A stretch of 64,000 bases of DNA from an uncultured Clostridia bacterium (GCA_937981575.1 CALJNR010000016.1:1-64000), one strand, 5' to 3'; counted from the first letter of the stretch, positions 43,562-52,633 are shown. The notes: generated by a model not told the origin, from the letters alone. A program made the numbers and translations.

Positions 43562-43680
43562 AGGAAAGCGTTAAAGTGGGGAAGAATACATGGTCTATAA
43601 GATAATTTCTAGAGAGGCAGTAGGAACAGTATTTCACCAGGGACTATGTTACAGATCTGAAAGCAGCTTTGTCAGCATAG

Positions 43681-43863
43681 GGAGGGTTTATTTATTTATA
43701 TGGTTTCATTCTAATTCTGGGAGCTGTAACCGTATGATTTTTTATCAAAGGAGGCATTCCAGAAGACTTTAAGTATTTCCAAATAACTGCAGATAATGGA
43801 GTTAGCTTACATGTACTACAGATGATAGCATTAAATAAAACTGAGAATATGAACAAAGGCTGA
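43681..43863 (+). pseudogene. Decayed membrane-protein gene with an internal stop
   Basis: One frame reads GGFIYLYGFILILGAVTV, TGA at 43735-43737, then FFIKGGIPEDFKYFQITADN and on to MNKG with TGA at 43861. The protein-like text on both sides of the stop suggests a broken gene. A different-frame ORF of 60 codons at 43590-43772 overlaps it but looks random. I do not recognise the parent family. Confidence 0.45.
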
Positions 43864-43958
43864 CGAGTAATTAAGAGACAGCTAGCAACTCATTTCAAAG
43901 GATATTGCATAAGAAATATTTATAATATTTATAAAGTAGGCAGACTGGAGGACATCAA

Positions 43959-44537
43959 ATGCCATCAACAATGATTCATTTACTTACAGCACATGAAATA
44001 AATCCAAAGGGGGAAGGGTTATTCTGGATTGGGAACTTTGCACCCGATTATACGAATGATAGAGCGTTTAAAGACCAAATTCATTTTAGAAATGCATCAA
44101 ACCGTATGGAAGCACTTAGTCGGTTTAAAAAAGTGATTAATAATGAAGATCCATTTGAATCAGGGTGGTTAGTACACCTCTTCGTTGATGCTTGCTGGGA
44201 CGAAATGATGATCCCAGCATTCGAGCAGAAATATAGAGAGAGCCGTGAGGGTCAACAGTGGTTTGCAAAATATAGAGAAGAAATAGGTTTAGCAAGTTAT
44301 CATCTTTATCATCACCTGGATTGGACACCACATATATGGGACCAAATTTTGAAGACTGATTTGTCATTGCTTATATCGGATCTCCCAATAACAAAGCATG
44401 AAATCCAATGGTTTAGAGATAGAGTTTATAGAAAACACTCAGAAAGTCATTTAAGCTCTGTTTCCCTAGAGTATAATAAAGAACAGTTATTAGATTTTGC
44501 ACGTAAAACGGCTCTTAAATATATGGAGTGGATATAA
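43959..44537 (+). CDS. Hypothetical protein, possibly zinc-dependent phospholipase C-like fold
   Basis: 192 residues, soluble, rich in His and Trp. MPSTMIHLLTAHEINPKG, then FWIGNFAPDYTND, GWLVHLFVDACWDEMM and LYHHLDWTP give a spaced set of His and Asp residues like the helical metal site of the zinc-dependent phospholipase C/S1-P1 fold. That is a loose resemblance. GGAGG precedes the ATG. Confidence 0.5.
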   Translation: MPSTMIHLLTAHEINPKGEGLFWIGNFAPDYTNDRAFKDQIHFRNASNRMEALSRFKKVINNEDPFESGWLVHLFVDACWDEMMIPAFEQKYRESREGQQWFAKYREEIGLASYHLYHHLDWTPHIWDQILKTDLSLLISDLPITKHEIQWFRDRVYRKHSESHLSSVSLEYNKEQLLDFARKTALKYMEWI

Positions 44538-44568
44538 AAAGCTATACATATCAATTATATTTTGTAAG

Positions 44569-44599
44569 CTGTATAGAGCAAGTCGGGAGCTCTATACAG
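44569..44599 (+). terminator. Hairpin after the phospholipase-like gene
   Basis: The 11-bp stem CTGTATAGAGC / GCTCTATACAG with a 9-nt loop; the T tract downstream is poor. Confidence 0.5.
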
Positions 44600-44646
44600 T
44601 AAGTAGAAGTTATTTTAATTATGATTATTAGGTTAGGAGGAGCAAT

Positions 44647-44874
44647 GTGTTTGAGATCATTAAGAAAATTTTTCGGAAAAAATGGGAGACTGTATATACA
44701 ACACATAATCAAGATGCTTATTTTAAAATCAAAACAAAGCTATCGGAGGATCGTATTGAGCATATAACGAAGTTTGACCCATCCTTTGGACCAACGAAGA
44801 GAATTTATACAATTCTTGTCCGGCCAGAAGAGGCTCATAAAGCCAATGATATCATACATAAGAGCATACGTTAG
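44647..44874 (+). CDS. Small hypothetical protein, DUF2007-like
   Basis: 75 residues from a GTG at 44647 with TAGGAGG 7 nt upstream. The pattern ETVYTTHNQDAYFKIKTKLSEDRIEHITK, then RIYTILVRPEEAHKANDIIHK, resembles the small ferredoxin-like DUF2007/putative signal-transducing fold. Soluble; function unknown. Confidence 0.55.
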   Translation: MFEIIKKIFRKKWETVYTTHNQDAYFKIKTKLSEDRIEHITKFDPSFGPTKRIYTILVRPEEAHKANDIIHKSIR

Positions 44875-44928
44875 ATTACACACTAGTTTTTGAAAAAAAG
44901 GTATTTTTATAGAGCGGAGAGGATAACT

Positions 44929-45585
44929 ATGAATAGAAAAGATGTAGTCCTGCGAAACGAAACGGTATCAGATTACAGAGTGGTTGAAGAACTGACAAGA
45001 GAGGCTTTTTGGAATCACCATGTTCCAGGGTGTGATGAACACTATCTCCTGCACATTATGAGAGAGGCAGATTCATTTATTCCGGAATTGGATGTTGTTG
45101 CAGAAGTGGAGGGGAAAATCATCGGGAATATTGTTTATACCAAAGCTAAGATTATTGATGATAATGGTAGGCTTTTCGATGTGATTACCTTTGGGCCAAT
45201 TTCAGTGCTTCCGGTATTTCAAGGGCAGGGAATTGGTAGCATGTTAATAGAATACACAAAGGAAGCAGCAAAAAAACTTGGTTATAGAGCCATACTTATT
45301 TATGGTGACCCAGACTATTACAGCAGGGTTGGTTTTGCTGCGGCAGAAAACTATAAAATTGGAACATCTGATAACATGTATGCAGTTGCTTTGCAGACGC
45401 TGGAATTATACCCAGGGGCATTATCGGGTATAAGTGGTCGTTTCATAGAAGATGAAGTTTATGAGATTGATGAAATAGCAGCAAAGGAATTTGATAAAGC
45501 ATTTCCTCCAAAAGCACTGCTTAGCGGCCTTCCATCACAAGTAAGATTTGGCCAGCTTGTGCAAATGAGAACACCAAGACTATGA
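44929..45585 (+). CDS. GNAT family N-acetyltransferase
   Basis: 218 residues from the ATG at 44929 (GGAGAGGAT upstream; a TTG at 44890 is in frame but lacks a site). The acetyl-CoA loop is VLPVFQGQGIGSMLIEYTKEAAKKLGY (Q-x-x-G-x-G). VITFGPISV and YYSRVGF complete the fold. The C-terminal extension (AKEFDKAFPPKALLSGLPSQ) is shared with predicted N-acetyltransferases of the YhbS type. The substrate is unknown. Confidence 0.85.
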   Translation: MNRKDVVLRNETVSDYRVVEELTREAFWNHHVPGCDEHYLLHIMREADSFIPELDVVAEVEGKIIGNIVYTKAKIIDDNGRLFDVITFGPISVLPVFQGQGIGSMLIEYTKEAAKKLGYRAILIYGDPDYYSRVGFAAAENYKIGTSDNMYAVALQTLELYPGALSGISGRFIEDEVYEIDEIAAKEFDKAFPPKALLSGLPSQVRFGQLVQMRTPRL

Positions 45586-45695
45586 AAATATATTGCTGGG
45601 GCATCAAAAATGTTTGGAAAGACAAAGGTGATGAAATGAGTTTATTTGAATGTAACTTCGGCAGTTTAAGGGGATGGCTTTGAGGAGGTGTTTGA

Positions 45696-46136
45696 ATGCG
45701 AATGAGATATATTGGATTGATAGTAATACTCCTATGTATTTTAGCTGGATGCAATAAAGAGAGTGCGGAGCATTCCAGTCTAAAACCCGTAAATCCAGTA
45801 GAACTTAAGGGGACTTTGAGAGAAACTTTTAATGCAAGAATGAATCAGAATGGGATATATCTTATTAATACAAGAGTTAAGAAGCAATATTTGCTTTTGA
45901 ATGGAAGTAAAAGGATTCAAGGCGAATCGGCAGCTTATTTTGAGAACGTTAGAATAGAAGATGACAAAAATACTGCTAATATTTATTTTGATGAATTATA
46001 TACTGAAGATTATAAGGATAAAGAACCTCTAAGTGTAGGTCTATATGAGATTATTACTAAAGGCACAACAGATACAATTGGAATATATAAGAATAACGAG
46101 CAAACAGCAATCGACTGTGTAATAGTTATTGAATGA
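45696..46136 (+). CDS. Hypothetical lipoprotein
   Basis: 146 residues. MRMRYIGLIVILLCILAGC is a lipoprotein signal with the lipobox LAGC, so the mature protein is tethered outside. The remainder (about 120 residues) is probably beta-rich and not recognised. GAGGAGG precedes the ATG. Confidence 0.7.
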   Translation: MRMRYIGLIVILLCILAGCNKESAEHSSLKPVNPVELKGTLRETFNARMNQNGIYLINTRVKKQYLLLNGSKRIQGESAAYFENVRIEDDKNTANIYFDELYTEDYKDKEPLSVGLYEIITKGTTDTIGIYKNNEQTAIDCVIVIE

Positions 46137-46242
46137 GAATGTTCAGCAAATTTTACTCACCTCAAACATGGTGGAGGTCAGCAATATAGTCACTATACAG
46201 CAGATGTAAATATCACAAAGTAAGCAAAGGGGATTAAACAGC

Positions 46243-46494
46243 ATGAAAAAGCTTATAATAGGATGTACATTAATGCTTTCAGCAGTCATTTTATATAGCA
46301 GCATTCATTTGTCGGCAGTCATCTATATGCCGAGTATAAATGGGTGGGGAACGCCACCAGGCAGGTTTGGGACGGCACTAATAGAAACTGAAGGCATTGT
46401 TCCAACATATATCAGTATGATCATGGGGACAATGGGGAGTTTGATTATTGCGTATGAATTCTATAAAGAAGCTATTAATAAAAGACAGAAGTGA
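46243..46494 (+). CDS. Small hypothetical membrane protein
   Basis: 83 residues with two hydrophobic helices (about 5-28 and 55-72) and a loop PSINGWGTPPGRFGTALIE between them. AAAGGGGA precedes the ATG. No family recognised. Confidence 0.6.
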   Translation: MKKLIIGCTLMLSAVILYSSIHLSAVIYMPSINGWGTPPGRFGTALIETEGIVPTYISMIMGTMGSLIIAYEFYKEAINKRQK

Positions 46495-46657
46495 CTTAAT
46501 AGTAAACGTGTTTAAGGGCCCATTCGTAAGGAATTAGCAGCTAAAGCACATCCTTTAAACTATAATAAGAACTATCTGAGATTAAGAAATGTCTTAAGTA
46601 CGGGGATGCTATCTCAAAGCTCAAATCTGTTAAAAAAGTACAAAGGAGTGTGTAATA

Positions 46658-47641
46658 ATGATTATTAGAAAAGCTATCATTGAAGATGCAAAAGAGATCT
46701 TGAGCATTGCAAGTAGCAATACATTATCGGGCTTGTCTAAAGCAGAAAGAAAGAATGGCTTTTTAGTTTCAAATTTTTCACTTGAAGATTATGAGATATT
46801 TATTGAGAAACATGAACTGTTTTATGTTTTGATAGAGAATGATATAGTTCAAGCATTTCTATTAGCATACTTTCCTGAAGAGTTGGATGATACCCAAATT
46901 ATAAATAAAAAAATAAAAGAATATGCTGTAAAGCCATATGTTGTAATTAAACAAATTTGTGTTAGTAGAAGTTCTGCCAACAAAGGATATGCTTCAAAAC
47001 TTTATGAATATTTTATTGAACATGTTAAGAAAGATATTTTCTTAGCGGTGGTACTTGAACCATATAATGAAGCATCAATCATGTTTCACATGAAGCATAG
47101 ATTCGAGCAATTAATCGCTATAACTGCGGAAGATAACATTTTAAGAGGTATATTTTATAGAGCATATAATAAAAGTATCTCTAGTTACGATAAAGATATT
47201 ATCTTAACGCAATATGAAAAAGCAATCGAACTCTACAAGCACGAAGATGAATTAAATTGGTCCAAAATGTATCATTTGTTTTATGTTACAGCAGGTCTTG
47301 CTGCATTATTAAGTATAATACTACCTATGATAAGTGGAATTATGATTAATATATCTATCTGTATTTTGTCTTTAATGGGAAGCCTAGTGTCGGGTTTATT
47401 CTACATAGCTATTTCAAATGGAATCAACTACATGCAGAGAAGAAAACAATCTGTTATTGATATTGAACAAATATTAATAGGACTTAATGGCGTCAAAGTT
47501 GTAAGTTCGAATTTTGATAGAAATGATAGAGCATTTAGGATATCTTCTACAACAAAAGTGATGAGATTAATACCTATAACTCTTGGAATATTATGGGTCT
47601 TAGCATTTCTGAGTAGTATTGTTATAATGATTATTAAATAG
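46658..47641 (+). CDS. GNAT acetyltransferase fused to a three-helix membrane domain
   Basis: 327 residues. Residues 1-165 are a GNAT fold (IIRKAIIEDAKEILSIAS, VIKQICVSRSSANKGYASKLYEYFIEHV, with a degenerate acetyl-CoA loop). Residues 185-327 are a different domain: a helix with YEKAIELYKHEDELNWSKMYHLFYV, two adjacent membrane helices, a basic cytosolic loop (NYMQRRKQSVIDIEQIL), and a last helix. That layout resembles SLATT or RipA-like membrane domains; this is an inference. AAGGAG precedes the ATG. Confidence 0.65.
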   Translation: MIIRKAIIEDAKEILSIASSNTLSGLSKAERKNGFLVSNFSLEDYEIFIEKHELFYVLIENDIVQAFLLAYFPEELDDTQIINKKIKEYAVKPYVVIKQICVSRSSANKGYASKLYEYFIEHVKKDIFLAVVLEPYNEASIMFHMKHRFEQLIAITAEDNILRGIFYRAYNKSISSYDKDIILTQYEKAIELYKHEDELNWSKMYHLFYVTAGLAALLSIILPMISGIMINISICILSLMGSLVSGLFYIAISNGINYMQRRKQSVIDIEQILIGLNGVKVVSSNFDRNDRAFRISSTTKVMRLIPITLGILWVLAFLSSIVIMIIK

Positions 47642-47800
47642 GCTCTTAGCAGATAGTAATGAGCAATTTTGAACTTATACATAACAGTATGATGTCCAGG
47701 TGCATAAACTTAAAGATTTCAAATCTGATATTACGTGAGCTGATGAACATCACCAATCTAGTTTTTAATAGCAGCATGTAATGCAGCTTAAAAGGATTGA

Positions 47801-47911
47801 TTCGGAGAAGATATATATGATAATCCAAAGGCACAATTTAGCAAATCACCTTATGCTGAAGAACTTAGAGTGTTAAGTTATGAAATAGAGAACAGTGGAT
47901 TCGTACATTAA
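47801..47911 (+). pseudogene. Remnant of a coding sequence
   Basis: After a stop, one frame reads FGEDIYDNPKAQFSKSPYAEEL and on to SYEIENSGFVH, then TAA at 47909. It is protein-like but has no start codon or upstream part in frame. The rest of the 322-bp gap shows nothing else I can support. Confidence 0.35.
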
Positions 47912-47963
47912 GTTATAGTCCACAATTCTAAACCATGGTGGTACTTTTGGGGATAATAATTTT

Positions 47964-48866
47964 TTAGGTATTTGTACTAAATCCATATTTAATAAATATT
48001 TCTTTGTATTCTTGCAGTGATTCTGCATGAAGCTGAGGGACATTAGCAAACTTATACTCCTTATTTAACAGGGAGTATTTTTTTTCGCCAAATTGATGGA
48101 ATGGCAATAAACTGACCTTTAGTATGCCTATTTCTTTTAAAAGGCGGCAGAAGGCACGAGCATCTTCTGGTGTATCGTTCATAGTGGGGATGACAGGAAT
48201 GCGTACAATGATTTCTTTATTCATACTCGCAGCTGTTTTTAAGTTAGCTAGGATCTTTTCATTATGAACGCCTGTAACTTCAAAGTGTTTTTGACTGTCG
48301 TAGTGTTTGATATCAAGTAAGAGTAAGTCAACGTGAGTTATAAACGTTTTAAAAATATTCGCTGAAGCATAACCCGTTGTTTCGACAGCCGTATGGATGC
48401 CCTTAGCTTTAAGCTGCTTAAGAAGCCCGGAAGCAAACGCGTGCTGCAGAAAGACTTCGCCACCGGACAAGGTCACACCGCCCCCAGATTCATCATAGAA
48501 GTCTTTATCTTTCATCACCTCTTCCAAGATGGTATCGAGTGTTTGATAAGTGCCATATAAGGTTAATGCTTTTTCAGGACAGGATTTTACGTTTTGAAAG
48601 AGGTCATCTTCATTTATTAGAGCGGAGGCAGGTTTTTTATTGTTTGTGTTTTCACTATTATAGGGGCAGCCTAAAGGACACTTCGGACCTTGTATGCACT
48701 TTTGGCGGGACAATGCAAGCTCTGGCCCTGGGCTTTGAGATTCGGGATTGCTGCACCACGTACACTGCAGCGGGCAGCCTTTGAAAAAGACTACGGTGCG
48801 GATGCCTGGACCATCATGAATACTATATTTTTGAATGTTAAAGATACAGGCTTTAGCATGCGCCAT
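47964..48866 (-). CDS. Glycyl radical enzyme activating protein (radical SAM)
   Basis: 300 residues. The radical SAM motif is GCPLQCTWCSNPESQSPGP (CxxxCxxC). A ferredoxin-like insert follows with scattered Cys (KCIQGPKCPLGCP and KSCPEKAL), then GGGVTLSGGE, typical for PFL-activase relatives. It abstracts the Gly hydrogen of its partner enzyme using SAM. The partner is the glycyl radical enzyme encoded divergently at 49.95 kb, with a DeoR regulator between. Confidence 0.92.
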   Translation of the reverse strand: MAHAKACIFNIQKYSIHDGPGIRTVVFFKGCPLQCTWCSNPESQSPGPELALSRQKCIQGPKCPLGCPYNSENTNNKKPASALINEDDLFQNVKSCPEKALTLYGTYQTLDTILEEVMKDKDFYDESGGGVTLSGGEVFLQHAFASGLLKQLKAKGIHTAVETTGYASANIFKTFITHVDLLLLDIKHYDSQKHFEVTGVHNEKILANLKTAASMNKEIIVRIPVIPTMNDTPEDARAFCRLLKEIGILKVSLLPFHQFGEKKYSLLNKEYKFANVPQLHAESLQEYKEIFIKYGFSTNT

Positions 48867-49053
48867 ATGAAAACTCCTTTTCAGCAGTTAGTTATTTTTA
48901 TGAGATAGAAAATTACATTTTACAAGTAAGAGACCGCAACTCTACAGTTTACACATAGGTAGAGTTTATATGCTTTCATGTAATAAAGGATAAATCTTGT
49001 AATTTTATCGTAGCATAGGTAATAAGAAAAGTAAAGAAGAATGCTTTATTAGA

Positions 49054-49111
49054 AATAATAGTTAGTTTCGAATGAAACTATTATTGACTTCGTAAGTAAT
49101 AATAGTATAAT
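49054..49111 (+). promoter_or_regulatory. Promoter and AATAATAG operator repeats of the deoR-glycyl radical enzyme operon
   Basis: TTGACT (49084-49089), 16 bp, TATAAT (49106-49111). AATAATAG occurs at 49054-49061, inverted at 49078-49085 and direct again at 49098-49105, overlapping the promoter on both sides. AGTTTC-GAAT-GAAACT lies between the first two. A DeoR-type repressor with multiple sites fits. The 302-bp gap also has ACTCTAC / GTAGAGT arms at 48939-48965 near the activase start. Confidence 0.7.
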
Positions 49112-49176
49112 GAAATTATAGATGAAATAACCAAAAAATAATCAATAATAAGCCGAGAAGAGAAAGGATGTTCTAT

Positions 49177-49932
49177 GTGATAAGCAGGCATAAGCATATA
49201 TTGGAGATTGTAAATAAGGATGGGCGTGTTGAAGTTGCCAAGCTGGCTGAAAGACTTGAGGTTTCACAAGTTACTATTCGCAAGGATATAGTACATCTTG
49301 AAGAAAAGAACCTTTTAAAAAGGGAACACGGGGCTGCGGTAATGGTTAATAGTGATGATATGAATAATCGGCTTGCTTTCAACTATGATATTAAGCATAA
49401 GATTGCAGTGATGGCGGCAGCAAGTGTTAAAAATGGAGAAACGGTGATGATCGAATCCGGTTCTTGCTGCGTACTCTTGGCTGAAGAACTGGCGGCTCAC
49501 AAAAAGGATATTACGATTATAACGAATTCAGCCTTTATAGCTTCTTATATCAGGGCTTACCCCAGTATAAAAGTAGTGTTGCTGGGAGGAGACTTCCAAG
49601 CGGAAAGCCAAGTGGTTGTGGGGCCTATTACGCGAAAGTGCATAGAAGACTTTTACGTTGATAAGCTTTTTATAGGGACTGATGGCTTTCATAAGGGTGT
49701 TGGTTTCACGGGCAAAAATCTTATGCGGACAGAAACCGTGAGAGGAATGGCTGAACATGCAAGTAAGGTAATTGTACTTACAGAATCTAAAAAGTTTTGT
49801 CAGCAAGGGGTGGTTGTTCAATTTAAACCGAGCGAAATATCGGCTGTTATTACGGACTGTGAGATACCTAAGGAAACATTTGAATTTTTACAGGAGAATG
49901 GTGTTGATGTGCAGATGACAACTCTAGAATAA
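49177..49932 (+). CDS. DeoR family transcriptional regulator
   Basis: 251 residues from a GTG at 49177 (AAAGG 9 nt upstream); an ATG at 49168 touches the ribosome site. HTH: VEVAKLAERLEVSQVTIRKDIVHLEEKNLLKREHGAAV. The C-terminal sensor has MIESGSCCVLLAEELA, TNSAFIASYI and GTDGFHKGVGF, the sugar-phosphate-isomerase-like ligand domain. Ligands are usually phosphorylated sugars or polyols. The glycyl radical enzyme gene follows 19 bp later in the same operon. Confidence 0.9.
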   Translation: MISRHKHILEIVNKDGRVEVAKLAERLEVSQVTIRKDIVHLEEKNLLKREHGAAVMVNSDDMNNRLAFNYDIKHKIAVMAAASVKNGETVMIESGSCCVLLAEELAAHKKDITIITNSAFIASYIRAYPSIKVVLLGGDFQAESQVVVGPITRKCIEDFYVDKLFIGTDGFHKGVGFTGKNLMRTETVRGMAEHASKVIVLTESKKFCQQGVVVQFKPSEISAVITDCEIPKETFEFLQENGVDVQMTTLE

Positions 49933-49951
49933 AGATAAGAGGAGGATGGTT

Positions 49952-52357
49952 ATGAGTTATTTTGGTAAGCTGAGTGATAGGATGTCAGGCTTTAGAGAAA
50001 CATTATTAAGTGCAAAACCAATGGTATGCGTAGAGCGGGCAAAGTTAACAACCGAGAGTTACCGACTGCATGCGGATAAGCCTATGGTGCTTAAGAGAGC
50101 CTTGATGCTGGAAAATGTTTTAAAACATATGAGTATTTATATTGAACCGCAGACACTGCTTGCGGGGAATCAGGCTTGTTCGAACCGATCGGCCCCTATT
50201 TTCCCGGAATATGCGATGGATTGGGTGATTGCAGAGCTTGATACATTTGATAAGCGGGATGGAGACCGCTTTTATATCGCAGAGGAAAATAAAAAGGTTT
50301 TAAGAGAGATTGCCCCTTATTGGGAGCACAATACCTTAAAGGATCGAGGGCTTGCTGCGATGCCCGCAGAGAGTAAGATTCTCTACGATTTAGGAATTAT
50401 AAAAGCGGAGGGGAATATTACATCAGGAGATGCTCATGTGGCTGTTAATTATGAGCGCGTATTAAAATATGGTCTTGCAGAATACAAAAGGCGTACAGAA
50501 GAAAAACTTTCGGGGCTGGATTTGACGGATTATAAAAACTTAAAAAAATCATATTTTTACAGAAGTGTTATTATTACGCTGGATGCTGTAACAGCCTTTG
50601 CAAAGCGTTATGCTGACCTTGCTTGGTGTTTGGCAGAGACTGAAAAGAATGAAAAGCGTAAAGGCGAGCTGCTGGAGATGAGCCGCATTCTAAATAAGGT
50701 GCCTTACATGCCGGCAGAAAGCTTTCAAGAAGCGGTGCAATCCATGTGGATCATTCATCTGGTGCTTCAGATTGAATCCAATGGGCATTCTCTTTCTTAT
50801 GGCAGAATGGATCAATATTTGTATCCTTTCTATAAGGAAGGCCTAGCCGCAGGGGACATAACGGAAGAAGCGGCCTGTGAACTGCTTACTAATCTGTGGC
50901 TGAAAACCTATACCATTAATAAGATCCGCTCATGGAGTCATACACGTTTTAGTGCGGGCAGTCCGCTTTATCAAAATGTTACTGTGGGGGGGCAGTCGCC
51001 GAATAAGAAAGATGCTGTTAATCCGTTGTCTTATCTGATCCTTCGAAGCGTAGCACAAACAAAGCTGCCTCAGCCTAACCTTACAGTACGCTATCATAAG
51101 GGTCTTGATGATCGATTTATGCAGGAGTGTATCAGGGTTGTCCGTCTAGGAACAGGTATGCCGGCCTTTAATAATGATGAGATCATTATTCCAAGCTTTA
51201 TTGAAAAAGGGGTAAAAGAGGAAGATGCGTATAATTACAGTGCCATAGGATGCGTTGAAGTGGCTGTTCCAGGTAAATGGGGATACCGCTGTACTGGGAT
51301 GAGCTTTTTGAATTTTATTAAGAGCTTTATGATCGCCTTGAATGGTGGCGTGGATATTGAAAGTGGAGTAAGGCTTACAGAGGGAACAAAGCATTTTAAG
51401 GATATGACAAGCTTTGTTGAGGTTATGGAGGCATGGGATAAGGTAATCCGTGAATTTACGAGACACAGTGTCATTATTGACAGCTGCGCAGATAGGGTAC
51501 TTGAAGAAGAAGCAGCTGATATCTTGTGTTCAGCTTTGATTGATGACTGCATTCTGCGTGGGCTGACACTTAAAGAAGGCGGCGCTGTTTATGACTTTAT
51601 CAGCGGGCTGCAGGTAGGCATTGCGAATCTCGGAGACTCTCTGGCGGCAATTAAAAAGTGCGTATTTGAAGAAAAGCTCATTACTCCAGGGAGGCTCTGG
51701 GATGCACTTCTTAACGACTTTAGTGGAGATGAAGGCAAACGCATTCAGGATATACTGATTCAAGAAGCACCTAAGTATGGTAATGATGAAGATTATGTAG
51801 ACTTATTGCTCCGGGATGCGTATAACGTTTATATCGATGAGATTAGCAAGTATAAAAATACCAGGTATGGAAGAGGGCCTATTGGCGGTGTTTATTATGC
51901 CGGAACGTCTTCTATATCTGCCAATGTACCACAAGGGGCGACGACACCGGCTACGCCAGATGGCAGAAAGGCATTTATGCCATTAGCAGAAGGTTGTTCG
52001 CCAAGTCATGAGGCGGATAAAAATGGGCCTACTTCTGTTTTCAAGTCTGTTTCGAAGCTGCCTACTGAGAAAATTACTGGGGGTGTCCTTTTAAATCAAA
52101 AGATGACCCCGCAGATGCTGGCAACAGATGAGGATATGATGAAGCTTATTATGCTGATACGCACCTTCTTTAACCGGCTTAAAGGATTTCACGTTCAGTA
52201 TAATGTAGTATCCAGAGCGACGCTCCTTGATGCTCAGAAGTATCCTGAAAAGCATCGGGATTTAATTGTGCGGGTAGCAGGGTATAGTGCTTTTTTTAAT
52301 GTCCTTTCGAAGCAGACGCAAGATGATATTATTGAGCGTACTGAACATGTGCTCTAA
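49952..52357 (+). CDS. Glycyl radical enzyme, dehydratase/lyase type, substrate unknown
   Basis: 801 residues from the ATG at 49952 (AGAGGAGG 6 nt upstream; an ATG at 49946 abuts it). The radical site is RVAGYSAFF near the end (Gly777). The thiyl Cys is Cys434 in AIGCVEVAVPGKWG with Glu436, the GCVE signature of glycerol-, propanediol- and hydroxyproline-dehydratases and related C-X lyases, not the CC pair of pyruvate formate-lyase. Context (DeoR) points to a polyol or sugar-derived substrate, an inference. Confidence 0.9.
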   Translation: MSYFGKLSDRMSGFRETLLSAKPMVCVERAKLTTESYRLHADKPMVLKRALMLENVLKHMSIYIEPQTLLAGNQACSNRSAPIFPEYAMDWVIAELDTFDKRDGDRFYIAEENKKVLREIAPYWEHNTLKDRGLAAMPAESKILYDLGIIKAEGNITSGDAHVAVNYERVLKYGLAEYKRRTEEKLSGLDLTDYKNLKKSYFYRSVIITLDAVTAFAKRYADLAWCLAETEKNEKRKGELLEMSRILNKVPYMPAESFQEAVQSMWIIHLVLQIESNGHSLSYGRMDQYLYPFYKEGLAAGDITEEAACELLTNLWLKTYTINKIRSWSHTRFSAGSPLYQNVTVGGQSPNKKDAVNPLSYLILRSVAQTKLPQPNLTVRYHKGLDDRFMQECIRVVRLGTGMPAFNNDEIIIPSFIEKGVKEEDAYNYSAIGCVEVAVPGKWGYRCTGMSFLNFIKSFMIALNGGVDIESGVRLTEGTKHFKDMTSFVEVMEAWDKVIREFTRHSVIIDSCADRVLEEEAADILCSALIDDCILRGLTLKEGGAVYDFISGLQVGIANLGDSLAAIKKCVFEEKLITPGRLWDALLNDFSGDEGKRIQDILIQEAPKYGNDEDYVDLLLRDAYNVYIDEISKYKNTRYGRGPIGGVYYAGTSSISANVPQGATTPATPDGRKAFMPLAEGCSPSHEADKNGPTSVFKSVSKLPTEKITGGVLLNQKMTPQMLATDEDMMKLIMLIRTFFNRLKGFHVQYNVVSRATLLDAQKYPEKHRDLIVRVAGYSAFFNVLSKQTQDDIIERTEHVL

Positions 52358-52427
52358 CAGGCTTGCAACAGCGAGGGTAGTAAGGGCAAAGTGATACTTT
52401 GCTTATTTTAAGCTGTATTAAGTTCTG

Positions 52428-52480
52428 CAAAGAAACCCGTAAATTTTGGCTGAGGGGCCGACAATTTACGGGTTTCTTTG
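52428..52480 (+). terminator. Terminator-like hairpin after the glycyl radical enzyme gene
   Basis: A perfect 18-bp stem: CAAAGAAACCCGTAAATT at 52428 pairs with its complement ending at 52480, with a 17-nt G/C-rich loop. The T tract is only TTTCTTTG within the arm. Confidence 0.7.
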
Positions 52481-52483
52481 TGA

Positions 52484-52552
52484 CCAAACAGTCTGATAGA
52501 TGAGCAAGGGCACAGACCGTTTGGCTTTTAGGTGTGTGCACCTGGTACACAC
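52484..52552. repeat. Two further inverted repeats
   Basis: CCAAACAGTCTG (52484-52495) pairs imperfectly with CAGACCGTTTGG (52513-52524), followed by CTTTT. GTGTGT / ACACAC at 52532-52552 flank GCACCTGGT. The second resembles REP-like extragenic elements of clostridia. They fill the gap to the convergent hexosaminidase gene. Confidence 0.5.
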
Positions 52553-52633
52553 TTTTGTATTTGAATAGGGAGTTAGATGGCTGATGGCACAAAATAAGCT
52601 GGTTAAAAGTTCGCTCCGTAGTATGTTTGGAAA

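Noticed and set aside
43590-43772. 60-codon ORF with an ATG
   Set aside because: Its residues look random, while another frame through the same DNA is protein-like around an internal stop, so a remnant is more likely.
49952-52357. Pyruvate formate-lyase
   Set aside because: The active site has GCVE with a single Cys and a Glu, not the adjacent Cys-Cys pair of pyruvate formate-lyase.
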